Shown: positions 1 to 11,551, counted from the first letter of the stretch. The stretch: 64,000 nucleotides of DNA from [Mycoplasma] gypis (GCF_016924775.1 NZ_JAFFTD010000002.1:1-64000); one strand, 5' to 3'. The notes: generated from the sequence alone by a model not told the origin. Translations and numbers: made by a program.

Positions 1-789
1 AAATATTTCTTTATGAGTGAAGATTTTATTAAGTCATTAAAATCAATAACTTATGGAATAAGACAAGGTAAAAAAACCAGTTCGTCAGAAATAAAAGATT
101 TTAAATTTTTCTATCCAATTGAAAAAGAACAACAAAAAATTGGTTCACTATTTCAAAATATTGATATTTTACTCAAAAACACTGAACAAAAGACTGAGAA
201 AATGCGGTCAGTAAAGAATTTTTTACTGAAAAAAATGTTTCCTGAAAATAATAAAAAAATCCCAGAAATAAGATTTAAGGGATTTAATGAAGAATGAAAG
301 AAAAGCAATATAGATGAAAATGCTTTTTATGTGTCTTCCACACTAATAAAAGAAAAACTTTCTTTTAAATCTTCTGTACCTGTTTATGATGCTAATGAAA
401 AAATAGGATTTTATGATTCGTCTATTAGTGATACAAAATATATTTCATTCATAAAAGATGGTGCTGGAGCTGGTAGAACTAGAGTATTACCCGGAAAAAC
501 TAATATACTTGGAACAATGATTGCGATATTACCAAAAAAATCCGATATTTATTTCTTGAAAGAAATTATTGGATTAATAAATTTTAGTCGATTTATTTTA
601 GGGACAACAATACCACATTTATACTACAAAGATTTTTGCTTTATTGATATAAAATTCCCTTCGCTATCCGAGCAGCAAAAAATTGGTTCATTCTTCCAAA
701 AACTTGATAGATTGATTCAGCTTTATGAATCAAAAAAAGAAAAGCAAGAAGCAATCAAAAAAGCTTTACTTGAAAAAATGTTTATTTAA
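1..789 (+). CDS. hsdS: Type I restriction-modification specificity subunit HsdS, 5' truncated by window edge
   Basis: The frame is open from base 1 and ends at TAA 787-789, with an in-frame TGA (Trp) at 295-297, so this is the last 262 codons of a longer gene. HsdS is the DNA-recognition subunit of type I R-M systems and joins two target-recognition domains through two similar helical conserved regions. Both helical repeats are visible: one centred near 125-240 (EQQKIGSLFQNIDIL) and one near 670-785 (EQQKIGSFFQKLDRL), each ending in KKMF or EKMF. The second recognition domain between them is only about 115-125 residues, shorter than the roughly 150 usual for the family. No hsdM or hsdR is seen here; they may lie upstream of the window. 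Family assignment is secure; the target sequence cannot be read. Confidence 0.85.
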
Positions 790-815
790 AGGCTTAACTT
801 TTCAACTCTTTGTTT

Positions 816-821
816 TATAAT
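816..821 (+). promoter_or_regulatory. -10 box of metK leader
   Basis: A perfect TATAAT lies about 19 bases before the structured leader begins; transcription would start near 828-830. No convincing -35 box is visible, which is usual for mycoplasmas. Confidence 0.6.
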
Positions 822-837
822 ATTTTTATACACAAAC

Positions 838-970
838 ATAGAGAGTTGCTGAGCTTAGCTGCTAAGAAGCATGCCAACCTACATAATGCAAGGTGGATAG
901 CTAGGGGTTTAAACCTAACATGTTTATTCCTTATTTAAGCAACTCTCTTAATGCAAATTAGGAGAGTTTT
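838..970 (+). promoter_or_regulatory. Structured metK leader, candidate SAM-I-like riboswitch
   Basis: An 11-bp helix (840-850 with 938-948) closes a multibranched RNA. Inside are a hairpin CTTAG/CTAAG (854-858/862-866), a second stem ACCT/AGGT (877-880/891-894) in the context GCCAACC...AAGGTG, and a short stem TAGG/CCTA (902-905/914-917). The first loop (TAGCT, 856-860) can pair with AGCTA at 899-903 as a pseudoknot. Layout, pseudoknot and the GCCAACC/AAGGTG segment resemble P1-P4 of SAM-I riboswitches, and the gene downstream makes SAM. The 3' strand of the closing helix (941-947) can instead pair with GAGAGTT at 962-968, which overlaps the metK Shine-Dalgarno. The ligand is inferred, not shown; a T-box was rejected for size and motifs. 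Confidence 0.6.
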
Positions 971-974
971 ATTT

Positions 975-2102
975 ATGAAAAGATATTTTACTTCAGAAAG
1001 TGTTGGTGCAGGACATCCAGATAAGATGTGTGACCAAATTTCTGATGCAGTTTTAGATGCTATTTTAGCAAAAGATAAAGATGCAAGGGTAGCTTGCGAA
1101 GTATTTGCTACCAACCGTTTAATTGTTATTGGGGGAGAAATTACAACAAAGACATATGTGGACTTAGTTTCTATTGCCTGAAAAGTTGTTAAAAAACTAG
1201 GTTATAGTGAAAATGATTTTTCAATTATTAGTGCAATTAACTCACAAAGTCCAGATATTTCAATGGGAGTTGATAAAAAAGATTCAGAGTTAATAGGGGC
1301 AGGAGACCAAGGAATTATTTTTGGTTATGCATGTGATGAAACAGATGTTTATATGCCTTTAAGTATTGTTTTAGCTCATGAGTTAGTTAAGAGAGCTGAG
1401 TTACTACGTCGTGAAAATAAATTAAAACATGCAAAAAGTGATATGAAAAGCCAAGTTACCGTTGTTTATGAAGATAACAAAATTACTGTGGATAAAATTT
1501 TAATGTCTATTCAACACCGTGAAGATACTGACTTAATTAAATTTAAAAAAGATGTTAAAGAAAAAGTTGTAGATTATGTTTTAAGTCAATTTAACTTAAA
1601 TAATGACTATGAATTTTTATTTAATCCAACAGGACGTTTTGTAATCGGTGGTCCAATCGGAGATACAGGGTTAACTGGAAGAAAAATTATTGTGGACACA
1701 TATGGTGGAAAAGCTCATCACGGTGGTGGAGCTTTTTCAGGAAAGGATTACACAAAAATTGATCGTTCAGCAGCTTACATGGCAAGATATGTTGCCAAAA
1801 ATATTGTTGCCGCAGGATTAGCAAAAGAATTTGAATTGCAACTTTCTTTTGCAATTGGTCTTCCTCATCCTCAGTCAATTTTTGTTAATTCCTTTAATAC
1901 TTCAAAATTAAGTGATGAAGAATTTGTTAATATTATTAATAAACATTTTGATTTATCCACAAACGGAATCATTAAAACTTTAGATTTAAAAAATGCCAAG
2001 TACGAACCTAGTGCAACATTTGGTCATTTTGGACGTAAAGATCAGAATTTTAGTTGAGAAAAACTAGATAAAGTTGAAGACTTAAAACAATATTTAAAAT
2101 AA
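975..2102 (+). CDS. metK: S-adenosylmethionine synthase
   Basis: Makes S-adenosylmethionine from ATP and methionine in the cytosol, supplying the rRNA, tRNA and DNA methyltransferases. The 375 residues are a typical length (family about 380-400). Visible motifs are the N-terminal [11 protein letters not shown], the ATP-binding GAGDQG near residue 109 and the P-loop-like GGGAFSGKD near residue 250. Two TGA codons (1179 and 2055) are Trp. I chose the ATG at 975 because [15 protein letters not shown] is the conserved N terminus and AGGAG sits about 10 bases upstream. An ATG at 951 in the same frame would put the start inside the regulatory hairpin. It is a single-gene unit with its own leader and terminator. 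Confidence 0.97.
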
Positions 2103-2109
2103 GTCTTTA

Positions 2110-2157
2110 AAGTCAAATTATTACTGATAATGAGTAATAATTTGACTTTTTTTATTT
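2110..2157 (+). terminator. Intrinsic terminator after metK
   Basis: A perfect 15-bp stem, AGTCAAATTATTACT (2111-2125) with its complement at 2133-2147, is followed by seven T. Confidence 0.85.
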
Positions 2158-2171
2158 TCTAATGAAGTATA

Positions 2172-2200
2172 AAAAGAATAAAAAATCTCGCCGAAGCGAG
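2172..2200 (-). terminator. Intrinsic terminator of the minus-strand hydrolase/lplA operon
   Basis: On the minus strand, CTCGC-TTCG-GCGAG (2200-2187) forms a UUCG-capped stem followed by ATTTTTTATTC. It lies just past the hydrolase stop codon. Confidence 0.8.
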
Positions 2201-2205
2201 GTTAA

Positions 2206-3003
2206 TTATTCTGAAGTTAATTCATTAACTTTTTCTTGAATTAATTTTAAACAAAGCTGAATTTGCATAGCATCAATTTGTCTTCAAAAACCGTGATTAA
2301 CATTTGCAAATTCAATTAGTTTAATATTTTCATCTTTGGAAATTTTTCTTAAATCATCAATCATGATGTAAGCATCATCTAAACCAGATCACATCTCGTA
2401 TTTATTTGTCTTTAAATAAAGCTCTTTAATTGTTGTTGATGTATAGTCATAATTTAAAATTTGATCTAAGGCTAAGTGTGTAAAACGGTATTTTTTAAGC
2501 ATTACGCGGCAAGTTTCAAACAAAATATTTTTAGCTTGAGGTGTCATTGCTTTTAAATTCATTCTAGGCATTGGAATAGGTTTTTTGACATCATACATAA
2601 AGTGATATAACCATCCCGCTGAAAAAAAGTCAGATACATAGTTAAATGGTGATGTTAAAATCGCATATTTGGCAAGATTTTCGTTAACAAGATATAAACC
2701 ACTTGCTGCACCTAAACTATGAGTAACAACCAAGCAACCTTCGTAACCAATTTGTTTTACAAACTCAGCGACTACTTTTTGATAGTACTCAATCGAAATT
2801 TGATAGTGGTGTGTAGATTTACCGCAACCAGGTAAATCTAACATTGCTATGTCATAGTCTCTTGGATATTTGATGAAGTCGCGTCACATTAATCACGTTG
2901 AGTTAAATCCATGAATAAACAAAACTTTCTTTTTATTATTGCTTTGTTCATAATAAGCATAAATTTGTTCACCAAAAATATTAAATATTTTTCTATTCTC
3001 CAT
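2206..3003 (-). CDS. Alpha/beta-hydrolase family protein
   Basis: 265 residues with in-frame TGA Trp codons. An oxyanion-type HGF segment lies near residue 30 (FIHGFNST), and a nucleophile elbow THSLG puts Ser at residue 96, with Thr replacing the usual first Gly of GxSxG. A candidate catalytic His is in NVNHGF near residue 245. This is the alpha/beta-hydrolase fold (lipase, esterase or aminoacrylate-peptidase-like); the substrate cannot be inferred. The start at 3003 overlaps the stop of lplA by 11 bases, so the two are almost certainly cotranscribed and translationally coupled, though no functional link is obvious. Mycoplasma homologues are often called esterase or lipase without proof. Confidence 0.8.
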
Positions 3004-3976
3004 AAATTGTTAAAACAATTTCTCCTATTGTTAAACCACCAAACATTTCTTTTAAATTTTCAAATTTTTCAAGAATTTTAGTAGTTTCTTTTTTATCATA
3101 TTCGCTACCAATTAAAGCATCTCTTACAACATCATGATCAGTTAAAGCTAAAAAATCTCCTTCAAATACAATATTTTCAAAGCGATTTTCTTTAACTGAA
3201 TATTTAACTTTTAAAATTCCTGAATCATATTTTGCTTCATTAGTTACTGAGAATGGGAATTGTTTTTTAAAAATTCAGTCTTTTGATTTTTTATATTCAG
3301 CAAGTTTTTTGATTTCTTGATCATATTTTGAAGGCAATTCTTCTAATTTTGAATCATATTTTTTTTCAAAGAAACCAATAAGACCGTTAATAAAATGATT
3401 AACTGACATTTTATTAGGCAGTGTATCGTTGATGTTTGTTACTCTTTGTCTTGCACTTTTAATACCTTTTGATTGCATTTTTAATTTTGAAGGAATTAAG
3501 TAATTACCTAATTTTTCAAGGTTTGCATCAAAGAGCAATGTTCCGTGATGAACAATTTTATCTTTTCAAATAAATTGAGCATTACCTGAGAATTTTAAAT
3601 CATCAATAACTAAATCATTACGTCCCTTAAAGTAAGCATTAACTCCTAAAGATTTTAAAAATTCTAAAATGGGTTGTAAGAATTTTTCGTAATTTTGTCC
3701 TTCTGATTTTTTAGTGATGAAACTGAAATTAATATTTCCTAAGTCGTGATAAACAGCACCACCACCACTTAAACGACGGTATAATTCCACATTATTTTTT
3801 TCTAATTCATCAATTTTTACTTCTTCATAAACGTTTTGATTTCTTCCAATAATAACAGCATTTTCATGTTGATAAAAATAAACAATATCATCAGTTTGTT
3901 CTGGATCTTTAACAAGCATTTCTTCCATTGTTAAAGTATAAAAAGGTGAATGCTTTTTAGCTAAGTATATTTTCAT
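2993..3976 (-). CDS. lplA: Lipoate-protein ligase A
   Basis: Attaches scavenged lipoic acid, via lipoyl-AMP, to the lysine of lipoyl domains such as the E2 of pyruvate dehydrogenase or GcvH. The 327 residues carry the family motif RRLSGGGAVYHDLGN near residues 67-81 and KFSGNAQ near residue 130 with the conserved lysine region. A C-terminal accessory domain follows, as in long-form LplA. Two TGA codons are Trp. The gene is first in the operon and overlaps the alpha/beta hydrolase downstream. No lipoate synthesis genes are visible, which fits scavenging. Confidence 0.9.
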
Positions 3977-4025
3977 AGTTTCTCCTAAAAATTTTTAATA
4001 ATTTAAATTATATTCTCAAAATAAA

Positions 4026-4051
4026 AACCTTTTCCGAATTTGAAAAAGGTT
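4026..4051 (-). terminator. Intrinsic terminator after the HAD phosphatase
   Basis: On the minus strand AACCTTTTT is followed by a short loop and AAAAGGTT, then TTTTATTTTG. It separates the HAD gene from lplA. Confidence 0.65.
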
Positions 4052-4062
4052 GTGAATAAAAA

Positions 4063-4896
4063 TTAAACAGTTTTTTCTAAGAACAATCCGATTCCGTTGT
4101 TATCGTTTGATTCGGTTACGAATGTTACTTGTTCTTTAATGATGTCACGTGCTTGTCCTAGTGCTGTTGAATATTTAGCAACTTTAAACATTGGCACATC
4201 ATTGTTTTCATCACCAAAAACACATGTTTCATCAAGATTTACATAGCCATTGTCAACTAAGTATTGAAGTCCTGTACCCTTATCAATGTTTTTTGGAATG
4301 ATATCTAAAATTGCTGAGTTTGATTGCAGTGGATAGCAGTCTTTTAATGCGTCAAGTTCTTTTCTAATCACTGATAAGTCACCAACAACTTCATCAGTAA
4401 TACAGATAATTTTATAAACTTCATGGTCTTCTAATTTGAAAGTATTTAGATCAATTTCTTTTACTTCTCCACGATATTGTGGCTCTAGTAAATCGTTTGT
4501 TCTCTGAATGAATTGAATTCATTTACTTTCATCCATAAATTTTTTGTAATAAATTTTGTCTTGTGTATAAACTAAAGTGGTTGCTTTTTGTTCAATTAAA
4601 ACATTGAAAGCTTTTTTTGCATCTTCAATTCCAATTTGATTTTTAGAAATAAAAGTTTTTGTTTTTCAATCATAAATTAAAGCACCATTACAGAATGAAC
4701 ATGGAAAATCAGGTTTGATTTGGTCCATAAATTGCAGTGATAAAAATGGTGTTCTTCCAGTGTTAATTGAGAATTTTTTTCCTTGTTTTTTTAAGTTGAT
4801 AATTGTTTGTAAAGTTCTTGGATCTATTTGTTTTTGTGAGTTTAATAATGTTCCATCCAAGTCAAAAATAAAGTATTTTAGATTTTTTAAATTCAT
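4063..4896 (-). CDS. HAD-superfamily (Cof-type IIB) phosphatase
   Basis: 277 residues. Motif I DLDGT has nucleophile and acid/base Asp at residues 12 and 14, motif II is NTGRT near residue 40, and motif IV is GDENND near residue 228. The spacing between motifs leaves a large C2 cap, as in the Cof/YidA subfamily, which dephosphorylates sugar phosphates, nucleotides or cofactors such as FMN. The true substrate cannot be told from sequence. Several in-frame TGA codons are Trp. It is transcribed alone, divergently from the P-type ATPase across a 118-base AT-rich gap that must hold both promoters. Confidence 0.88.
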
Positions 4897-5014
4897 ATAA
4901 TTATTCTATTACATTATTTCTATAAGTGCTAAAATTTAAATATATTTTTTAATTAATATAAATATATAAATATTAATTATTAATATTAAAAATAATTATA
5001 TACAAGGAGGTTAT

Positions 5015-7861
5015 ATGAGTAATAATTCAGATAATTGACTAAACACCGATTCGTCAAAAGGGTTAAGTTCTGAAGAAGTTAAAATTAGGCAAAATGAAGC
5101 GGGAAAAAACAAATTAAAAGAAGCCAAAGCAAAAAGTTGATTTGTTATTTACCTTGAACAATTCAAAGATTTAATGGTTATTTTATTGCTTGTTGCGACT
5201 TTAATTTCTTTCGGATTAGCTATTTACGAAGGTATTCACACAAGTTGAGTGTGAAACACAAGTTTAACTGTTTCTTTTATCGAACCCTTCATCATCTTAT
5301 TTGTTGTAATGACAAATGCTATTGTTGGTATGATTCAAGAAATTAAATCCCAAAAAGCTGTCGAGGCTTTAAAAAATATGTCACCCCTGACTTCAAAAGT
5401 AATTCGTGATGGTCAATTGCGAAATATTAATTCTGAGGATTTAGTAGTTGGCGACATTATGATTATTGAATCAGGTGATATTGTGGGAGCAGACGGAATA
5501 TTATTAGATTCACAAAATCTTTTCTGCATTGAATCATCACTAACGGGTGAATCAGTAGCTTCTGCTAAAGATTTCCGAGCTGAACACAATTTTGAATTGC
5601 CAATAGCTGATCAAGATTTTAAAGTATTTTCTTCTTCAGCTGTTTCAAATGGACGGGGAGTAGTTTTAGTAACTCAAATTGGAAACCAAACCGAAATTGG
5701 TAAGATTTCAAAAATGTTGAGTGAGCAAGAAAATCAATTAACACCACTGCAACTAAAAATCAACAAACTTGGAAAAATATTTGGAATTGGGGGAATTGTC
5801 TTATTTGCGGTTTCATTAATTATTCAATTCATTTTTCAAGCGATTGCTAACAAAAGTGGATTCAGTGAACCTTCATTTTGAAGTTCAAGTTTAGTTAACT
5901 CAATTTCACTTGCTGTTGCCGCAATTCCTGAAGGATTAGTTGCTTTTACAACAATTATTCTTTCTTTAAGCGTAAGAGCAATGGCAAAACAAAAAGCAAT
6001 TGTTAAATCATTAATGGCTGTTGAAACATTAGGATCAACTGCTGTTATTTGTTCTGATAAAACCGGAACACTAACTCAAAATAAAATGACAGTTGTTGAT
6101 TATTATGACGCAAGCACAAATAGCAAAATGACTGAAAGCCAAAATAATGATAAGTTTAAAATTCTTTCAACATTGTTTGCTTTATGTACTGATGCTAATT
6201 TAGCTTTCAAAGAAGATGGACAAATTGAAGAGGTTGGTGATCCAACTGAAACAGCTTTATTATATGCTGTTAAAAACATTACTTCACGTCACGCAAGTGA
6301 ACTAAAAAACGATTATCAAAGAGTTAAGTCATTTCCATTTGACAGTGACAGAAAATTAATGTCAACCATAAATATCATTGAAGGTAAACACTTCTTAATT
6401 GTCAAGGGTGCACCAGAAATGATTTTCAATCTTGTTAATGATAAAAACGTTCAAGAGTATGAACAAATTAATAGCATGTGAGCTCAAAATGGTTTTAGAG
6501 TTTTAGGACTCGCAACCAGAAGATTAACTGATCAAGAAGTTGAAAATCTGGATATGTTAACTGAACAAAATTTAGAACACTCACTTGATTTTAAAGGTCT
6601 TGTTGCAATGATAGATCCACCAAGACAAAGTTCTAAAGAAGCAATTGCAAAATGTAAAAAAGCAGGAATAAAACCGGTTATGATTACAGGAGATAATCTT
6701 GTCACTGCAATTGCTATTGCAAAAGATTTAGGAATTTATAAAGACGGTGATTTAGCAATTACTGGTAAAGATTTAGAATCTCTAGGTGATGATGAATTAT
6801 TTGAAAACATTGAAAGATATTCAGTTTTTGCTCGTGTAGCACCAAAGGATAAAATTCGAATTGTTAAAATGTGACAACAAAAAGATCAAGTTGTTGCTAT
6901 GACAGGAGATGGTGTTAATGATGCTCCTGCCCTAAAAGCGAGTGATATTGGTTGTGCAATGGGCATTACCGGTACTGAAGTTTCAAAACAAGCCGCTGAT
7001 TTAATTTTAGTTGACGATAATTTTGCTACTGTTGTTAACGCTGTTGAAAATGGTAGATCAATTTATCAAAGAATTCGAAACGTAATTCAAAACTTACTGA
7101 TTACATCGATTGCAGAAATCGTTCTAGTTTTCTTTGGAATTTTAATTTTTAGAGCAATATTTAACACTAAAATAAATGAAATTTCAGCTGCTGATCCAAG
7201 TTTTGAATTCTTCATTCTTTCAGCAACTCAATTATTATGAATTAATTTATTTACTCATGGTTTTCCAGCAATCGCATTAGGTTTACAAGAAACTAAAGAA
7301 AATTACATGAATCAAAGACCATATTCAAAATTTGAATCAATCTTTGCACGTCAAATGGGTTGAAATACTCTTTGACAAGGAATTTTTATTGGAATATTAT
7401 CTTTAGTGGGTTACTACCTTGGAGCAGCTTGAGTTTTATATGGCAATGTAGAAGGAATGCAACCACAAAGTTTTGTTAATGCAGGTTCAACAGTTGCCTT
7501 CTTAGTAATTGGAATCGGTGCAACATTTAATACTTTGAACTTAATGTCAACCAAGTCAGTATTTATTTCTAACCCACTTTACTATTGAAAAGTGTATGCT
7601 TCGGTAATCTTTTCAATTTTCTTCTTGTTATTAGTAACTTATGTAACACCAATCGCAACTGTATTTAATTTATTGCCAGAATTTGCTAAATACTCAACAC
7701 TAAATGGTTATGCATATGGATTAATTGCAATAATTATACCTATATACTTTATTCACAAATTAATTACAAACTATATTCAAAATCAAAAAAATCAAAAAAA
7801 TCAAATTACTGATTTTGTTTTAATAAAAAGACCAAAACCAGTGTTTAAATTCAAAAAATAA
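5015..7861 (+). CDS. P2A-like P-type cation-transporting ATPase
   Basis: 948-residue membrane ATPase that couples ATP hydrolysis to cation export. All cytoplasmic motifs are present: SLTGES (actuator), DKTGTLT with phosphorylated Asp at residue 348, KGAPE, TGDN and [15 protein letters not shown]4 carries PEGL, typical of SERCA/PMR1-type Ca2+ pumps rather than MgtA Mg2+ importers. TM6 reads QLLWINLFTHG: His748 occupies the position of the acidic calcium ligand (NLVTDG in SERCA), so specificity is uncertain. AAGGAGG precedes the ATG. It is followed after 17 bases by the ABC exporter genes, so it heads a four-gene operon. Confidence 0.9.
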
Positions 7862-7878
7862 AAATAGAAAGGAGTAAT

Positions 7879-9729
7879 ATGTTTCGTGTTTGAAAAATAC
7901 TTTCAACAAAGTATAAATGACTTTCACTATTAACTGTCTTAATGACAATAGGACAAGTTATTATTTTTCTTTTATTCCCTAACTTAATTGCGCAACTTAT
8001 TGCTCAAGTTGGAGCTTATGCAGCTTCGGAAGGACATGATGTCAAAATAACTGTTGATATTATTCATGTGGTTTATCTTCAATATGATTCACCATATCAA
8101 GCAATAACTTCAGTCTCAATCATCTTTTTAGTCTCACTTTTTGTGGGAATGCTATTAGGTGTGGGTGCTTCATCACTTGCTAACGTTATTGCTGTTAATG
8201 CAGCGAAAAACTTAAGAGCAAACTTGTTCTATCATGTTCAAAGATTAAACGCTAAAAAAATTAATGAAATCTCACATTCAAAATTATTAACCTCATTTAC
8301 TAGTGATATTGCAAGAATTCAAGAAGGTTCTCTAACAGCCTTAAGAACCATGATTCTTGGGCCAATCTATTTTATTGGTGGTTTGATTTTTGCCTTAATG
8401 ACAAACTTAAAATTTTCGATTTCAATGGGTGTATTGGTGCCACTGCTTCTTGCTGTTGCAGTAATTGTGGCAATTAAAGGAATTCCATACTTTAAAAAAC
8501 AACAACAAGGTTTGGATCAAATTAACCTTGAAAGCCAAGAAAATATTAATGGAATTAAAGTTATTAAATCATTCAATCTTGAAGCTAATCAAAAACAAAA
8601 ATTTTTAAAAGCAAATGATTATTGATTGGGAATTTCAATCAAAGGTAATCTAATTCAAAATATCGCTATTCCTGTTGTTACACTGATTATTCAAATATGT
8701 ACTGTAATAATTTTAGGAATTGCTGGTTCTAAATCAATTCGTCCTGACTTTCAAGCTGCTTTTCTTGCTGGACAAGAAGCACTTGAAAAAGAAGTACAAA
8801 ATTATTTAAATTATTTAACATCAATTAATGCCTTTGTTGGTTATTTATGAACTGTTTCGAACGGTTTAATTATGTCAATTTTCGTTTCAGTATTCTTCTT
8901 TAGAAGTCAAGTTTCAGCTAAACGTATCTGAGCAATTATGGATTTAGAAAATGATTTAAAAACTAACGCAGACAATAAAAAACAAATCCAAGGTGGAAAT
9001 ATTATTTTTAAAGATGTTTATTTTAAATACTTTAATGATTCCCCCGAATATGTTTTACAAAATTTAAATTTTGAAATTCAAAATGGTCAAACAATTGGAA
9101 TTATCGGACCAACTGGTTCAGGAAAAAGCTCAATAGCTCATGTTATTGCTCATGACTGAGATATTATTCAAGGTTCAATTGAAATTGACAATCAAAATAT
9201 TCAAGAATATAATCAACAAAATATCAATAAAGCTATTAGTTATGTATATCAAAAGCCTTTCTTACTTTCAGGAACAATTAAAAGCAATATGCTTTTTGCT
9301 AATCCAGAAGCAACCGAAGAAGAAATTGAAAAAGCATTAAAAATAGCAGGAGCTCATGAATTTGTTTATAAATTTAGTGATAAATTAGACCACCCAATTA
9401 GTCAGGGTGCTACTAACTTAAGTGGTGGTCAACGTCAAAGACTTTTTATTGCTCAAGCTTTATTAAAAGATCCTAAAATTTTAATCTTTGATGACTCAAC
9501 TTCAGCACTTGATAACAAGACTGATAAGTTGGTTAGAACAAATATTAAAAAATATTTTAATAATTTAACAACAATTATCATTTCACAAAAATTAAGTTCA
9601 ATTATCGAATGTGACAAGATCCTTGTTATTGAGGATGGAAAAATAACCGGTTTTGATAGCCACGAAAACTTATTAAAAACTAATAAATATTATTCAGAAG
9701 TCGCTAAATCGCAGTTAGGAGATCAATAA
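7879..9729 (+). CDS. ABC exporter half-transporter, degenerate-site subunit (TM287/BmrC-like)
   Basis: 616 residues: six-helix exporter membrane domain (about 1-330) and C-terminal nucleotide-binding domain. Walker A GPTGSGKSS is near residue 410 and the canonical signature LSGGQRQRL near 514. Walker B ends LIFDDSTSALD, so the catalytic Glu is Asp, and the switch His is Gln (IISQKLSS). These are the hallmarks of the subunit that supplies the dead Walker B to a heterodimeric exporter, while its intact signature completes the partner's active site. Its stop overlaps the next ATG (TAATG), implying coupled synthesis with that partner. The substrate (drug, lipid or peptide) is unknown. Confidence 0.9.
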
Positions 9730-11543
9730 TGCCCAAATTTCATTTATCCAATCATAAGTCGGATAAAAAGATTAATTATTGACAAGAATTAAAAAAATTA
9801 ATTAATTTCTTTGATCCGAAAAAAACCAAAATTTTCTTTATTTTTATTATTAGTTTTATTTCATGTTCAGCGGTAATCGGCGCAAACTATTTAACTGGTT
9901 ATATCTTTGATAATTACTTTCATCCAGCTAAATTATTAAACTTTGATGAAAAAGGATTTATCCTGATGCTTATCTACTTAGTAATTTGTTATGCATTAGG
10001 ACAATTATTTATTTTAATTACAAACTGATTTTCAGTAAAAATGGCTTTTCGAACAGCATCTCAAATGCGTCAAAAAGCTTATGATTCTTTAATGAAAATG
10101 CCACTTAGTTATTTTGAAAAGAAAAATAGTGGAAGACTAATGTCGACATTAAGTAATGACATTGACAACGTTGCTTATGGATTGCTTTCATTCATTTCGC
10201 AAACAATGCTGACACTTTGTTATACAGTTTTATGTTTGATTTTTGTCTTTATATACTCACCTTATTTAGGTTTAATAACATTAGGTTTATTACCTATTCT
10301 TTATTCATTTTTAATTATTTTCGTTAAAAAAGCAATGCCAATGTTTCGTAAACAACAAGATAGCCTATCAGCTGTTAATGGTTTTGTTGAAGAAATTATT
10401 AAAGGACAACATATTATTAATTCATTCAATCGTATTGAAGATGTCGATTTAAGATTTAAACAATATAATGATGATTTAGTAAAACCAGCAATGAAAGCGG
10501 GGATTTATTCAGGAATTACCTTCCCATATTCAAACTTTGCTTCAATGGCAATTCAAATGATAGCTATTGCAATTGGTTCAATTTTTGTTTTAAAAGGAAT
10601 TAACGGAGGTAATGGATATTTAACAATTGGTTCTCTTTCAGTAATTAGAATCTATCTTGTTATGTTCACCAGTCAATTTATTCAAACAATGAATATTTTT
10701 ACCACCATTCAAATGGGTATTGCTTCAAGTTCAAGAGTTCAAGAATTGCTTGAATTAAAACCAATAATTGACAATTCAAAATTAAACACCATAGGGAATA
10801 TTAAGGGAGATGTAAAATTTGAAAATGTTGATTTTTCATATACTGACGACCCTAAAAATTTACAACTAAAACATGCAACATTTTGAGCTAAAAAAGGTCA
10901 AAGTATTGCTATAGTCGGCCCAACTGGAGCGGGTAAAACCACAATTGTTAACTTACTTTCAAAATTCTATCAACCATTAAGCGGAACAATTAAAATTGAC
11001 GATATTGACATTTCAACAATTAGTGAAAGTTCATGAAGAGATAAAATTTCTGTTGTTTTACAAGATACATACTTATTCAAAGGAACTATTTTAGAAAATT
11101 TAAGATATGGAAATTTAGAAGCATCAAGAGAACAGATTATTAATGCTTCAAAAATGGCTCATGCTGATGAATTTATTATGAAATTGGAAAAAGGTTATGA
11201 TACAGTAATCGACCAAAATGGTACAATCCTTTCACAAGGGGAAAGACAATTAATTGCAATAGCAAGAGCAATACTATCAAACAAAGATATTTTAATTTTA
11301 GATGAGGCTACATCTAATGTCGATGTTCACACTGAACAAAACATTCAAAAAGCTATGTTGAATTTAATGCAAGGTAAAACTTCATTTGTTATTGCTCACC
11401 GTCTTTCAACAATTGTTAATGCTACATGTATTTTAGTAATTAATAATGGTGAAATTATTGAAAAAGGTTCACATAAAGAATTGTTAGCACAAAAAGGTAT
11501 GTATGAAAAAATGTACCACTCAAACTTTGAAGATAATGATTAG
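9729..11543 (+). CDS. ABC exporter half-transporter, catalytic subunit (TM288/BmrD-like)
   Basis: 604 residues with an exporter membrane domain and ATPase domain. Walker [10 protein letters not shown] is near residue 397, Walker [12 protein letters not shown] has the catalytic Glu, and the switch His is present in IAHRLST. The signature is LSQGERQ instead of LSGGQ, as in TM288-type partners. It complements the preceding subunit: this protein provides the working Walker A/B and His, its partner the working signature. Membrane-domain motifs typical of the family include [17 protein letters not shown]. The TAATG overlap upstream and the adjacent phosphohexomutase-like gene downstream place it mid-operon. 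Confidence 0.9.
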
Positions 11544-11551
11544 GAAGCAAA

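Noticed and set aside
838-970. T-box leader before metK
   Set aside because: Too short, no specifier stem of the usual size and no T-box sequence followed by an antiterminator/terminator pair; the SAM-like fold explains more of it.
951-974. Upstream ATG as the metK start
   Set aside because: It would add eight residues not seen in the family and lies inside the Shine-Dalgarno hairpin; 975 has the right spacing to AGGAG.
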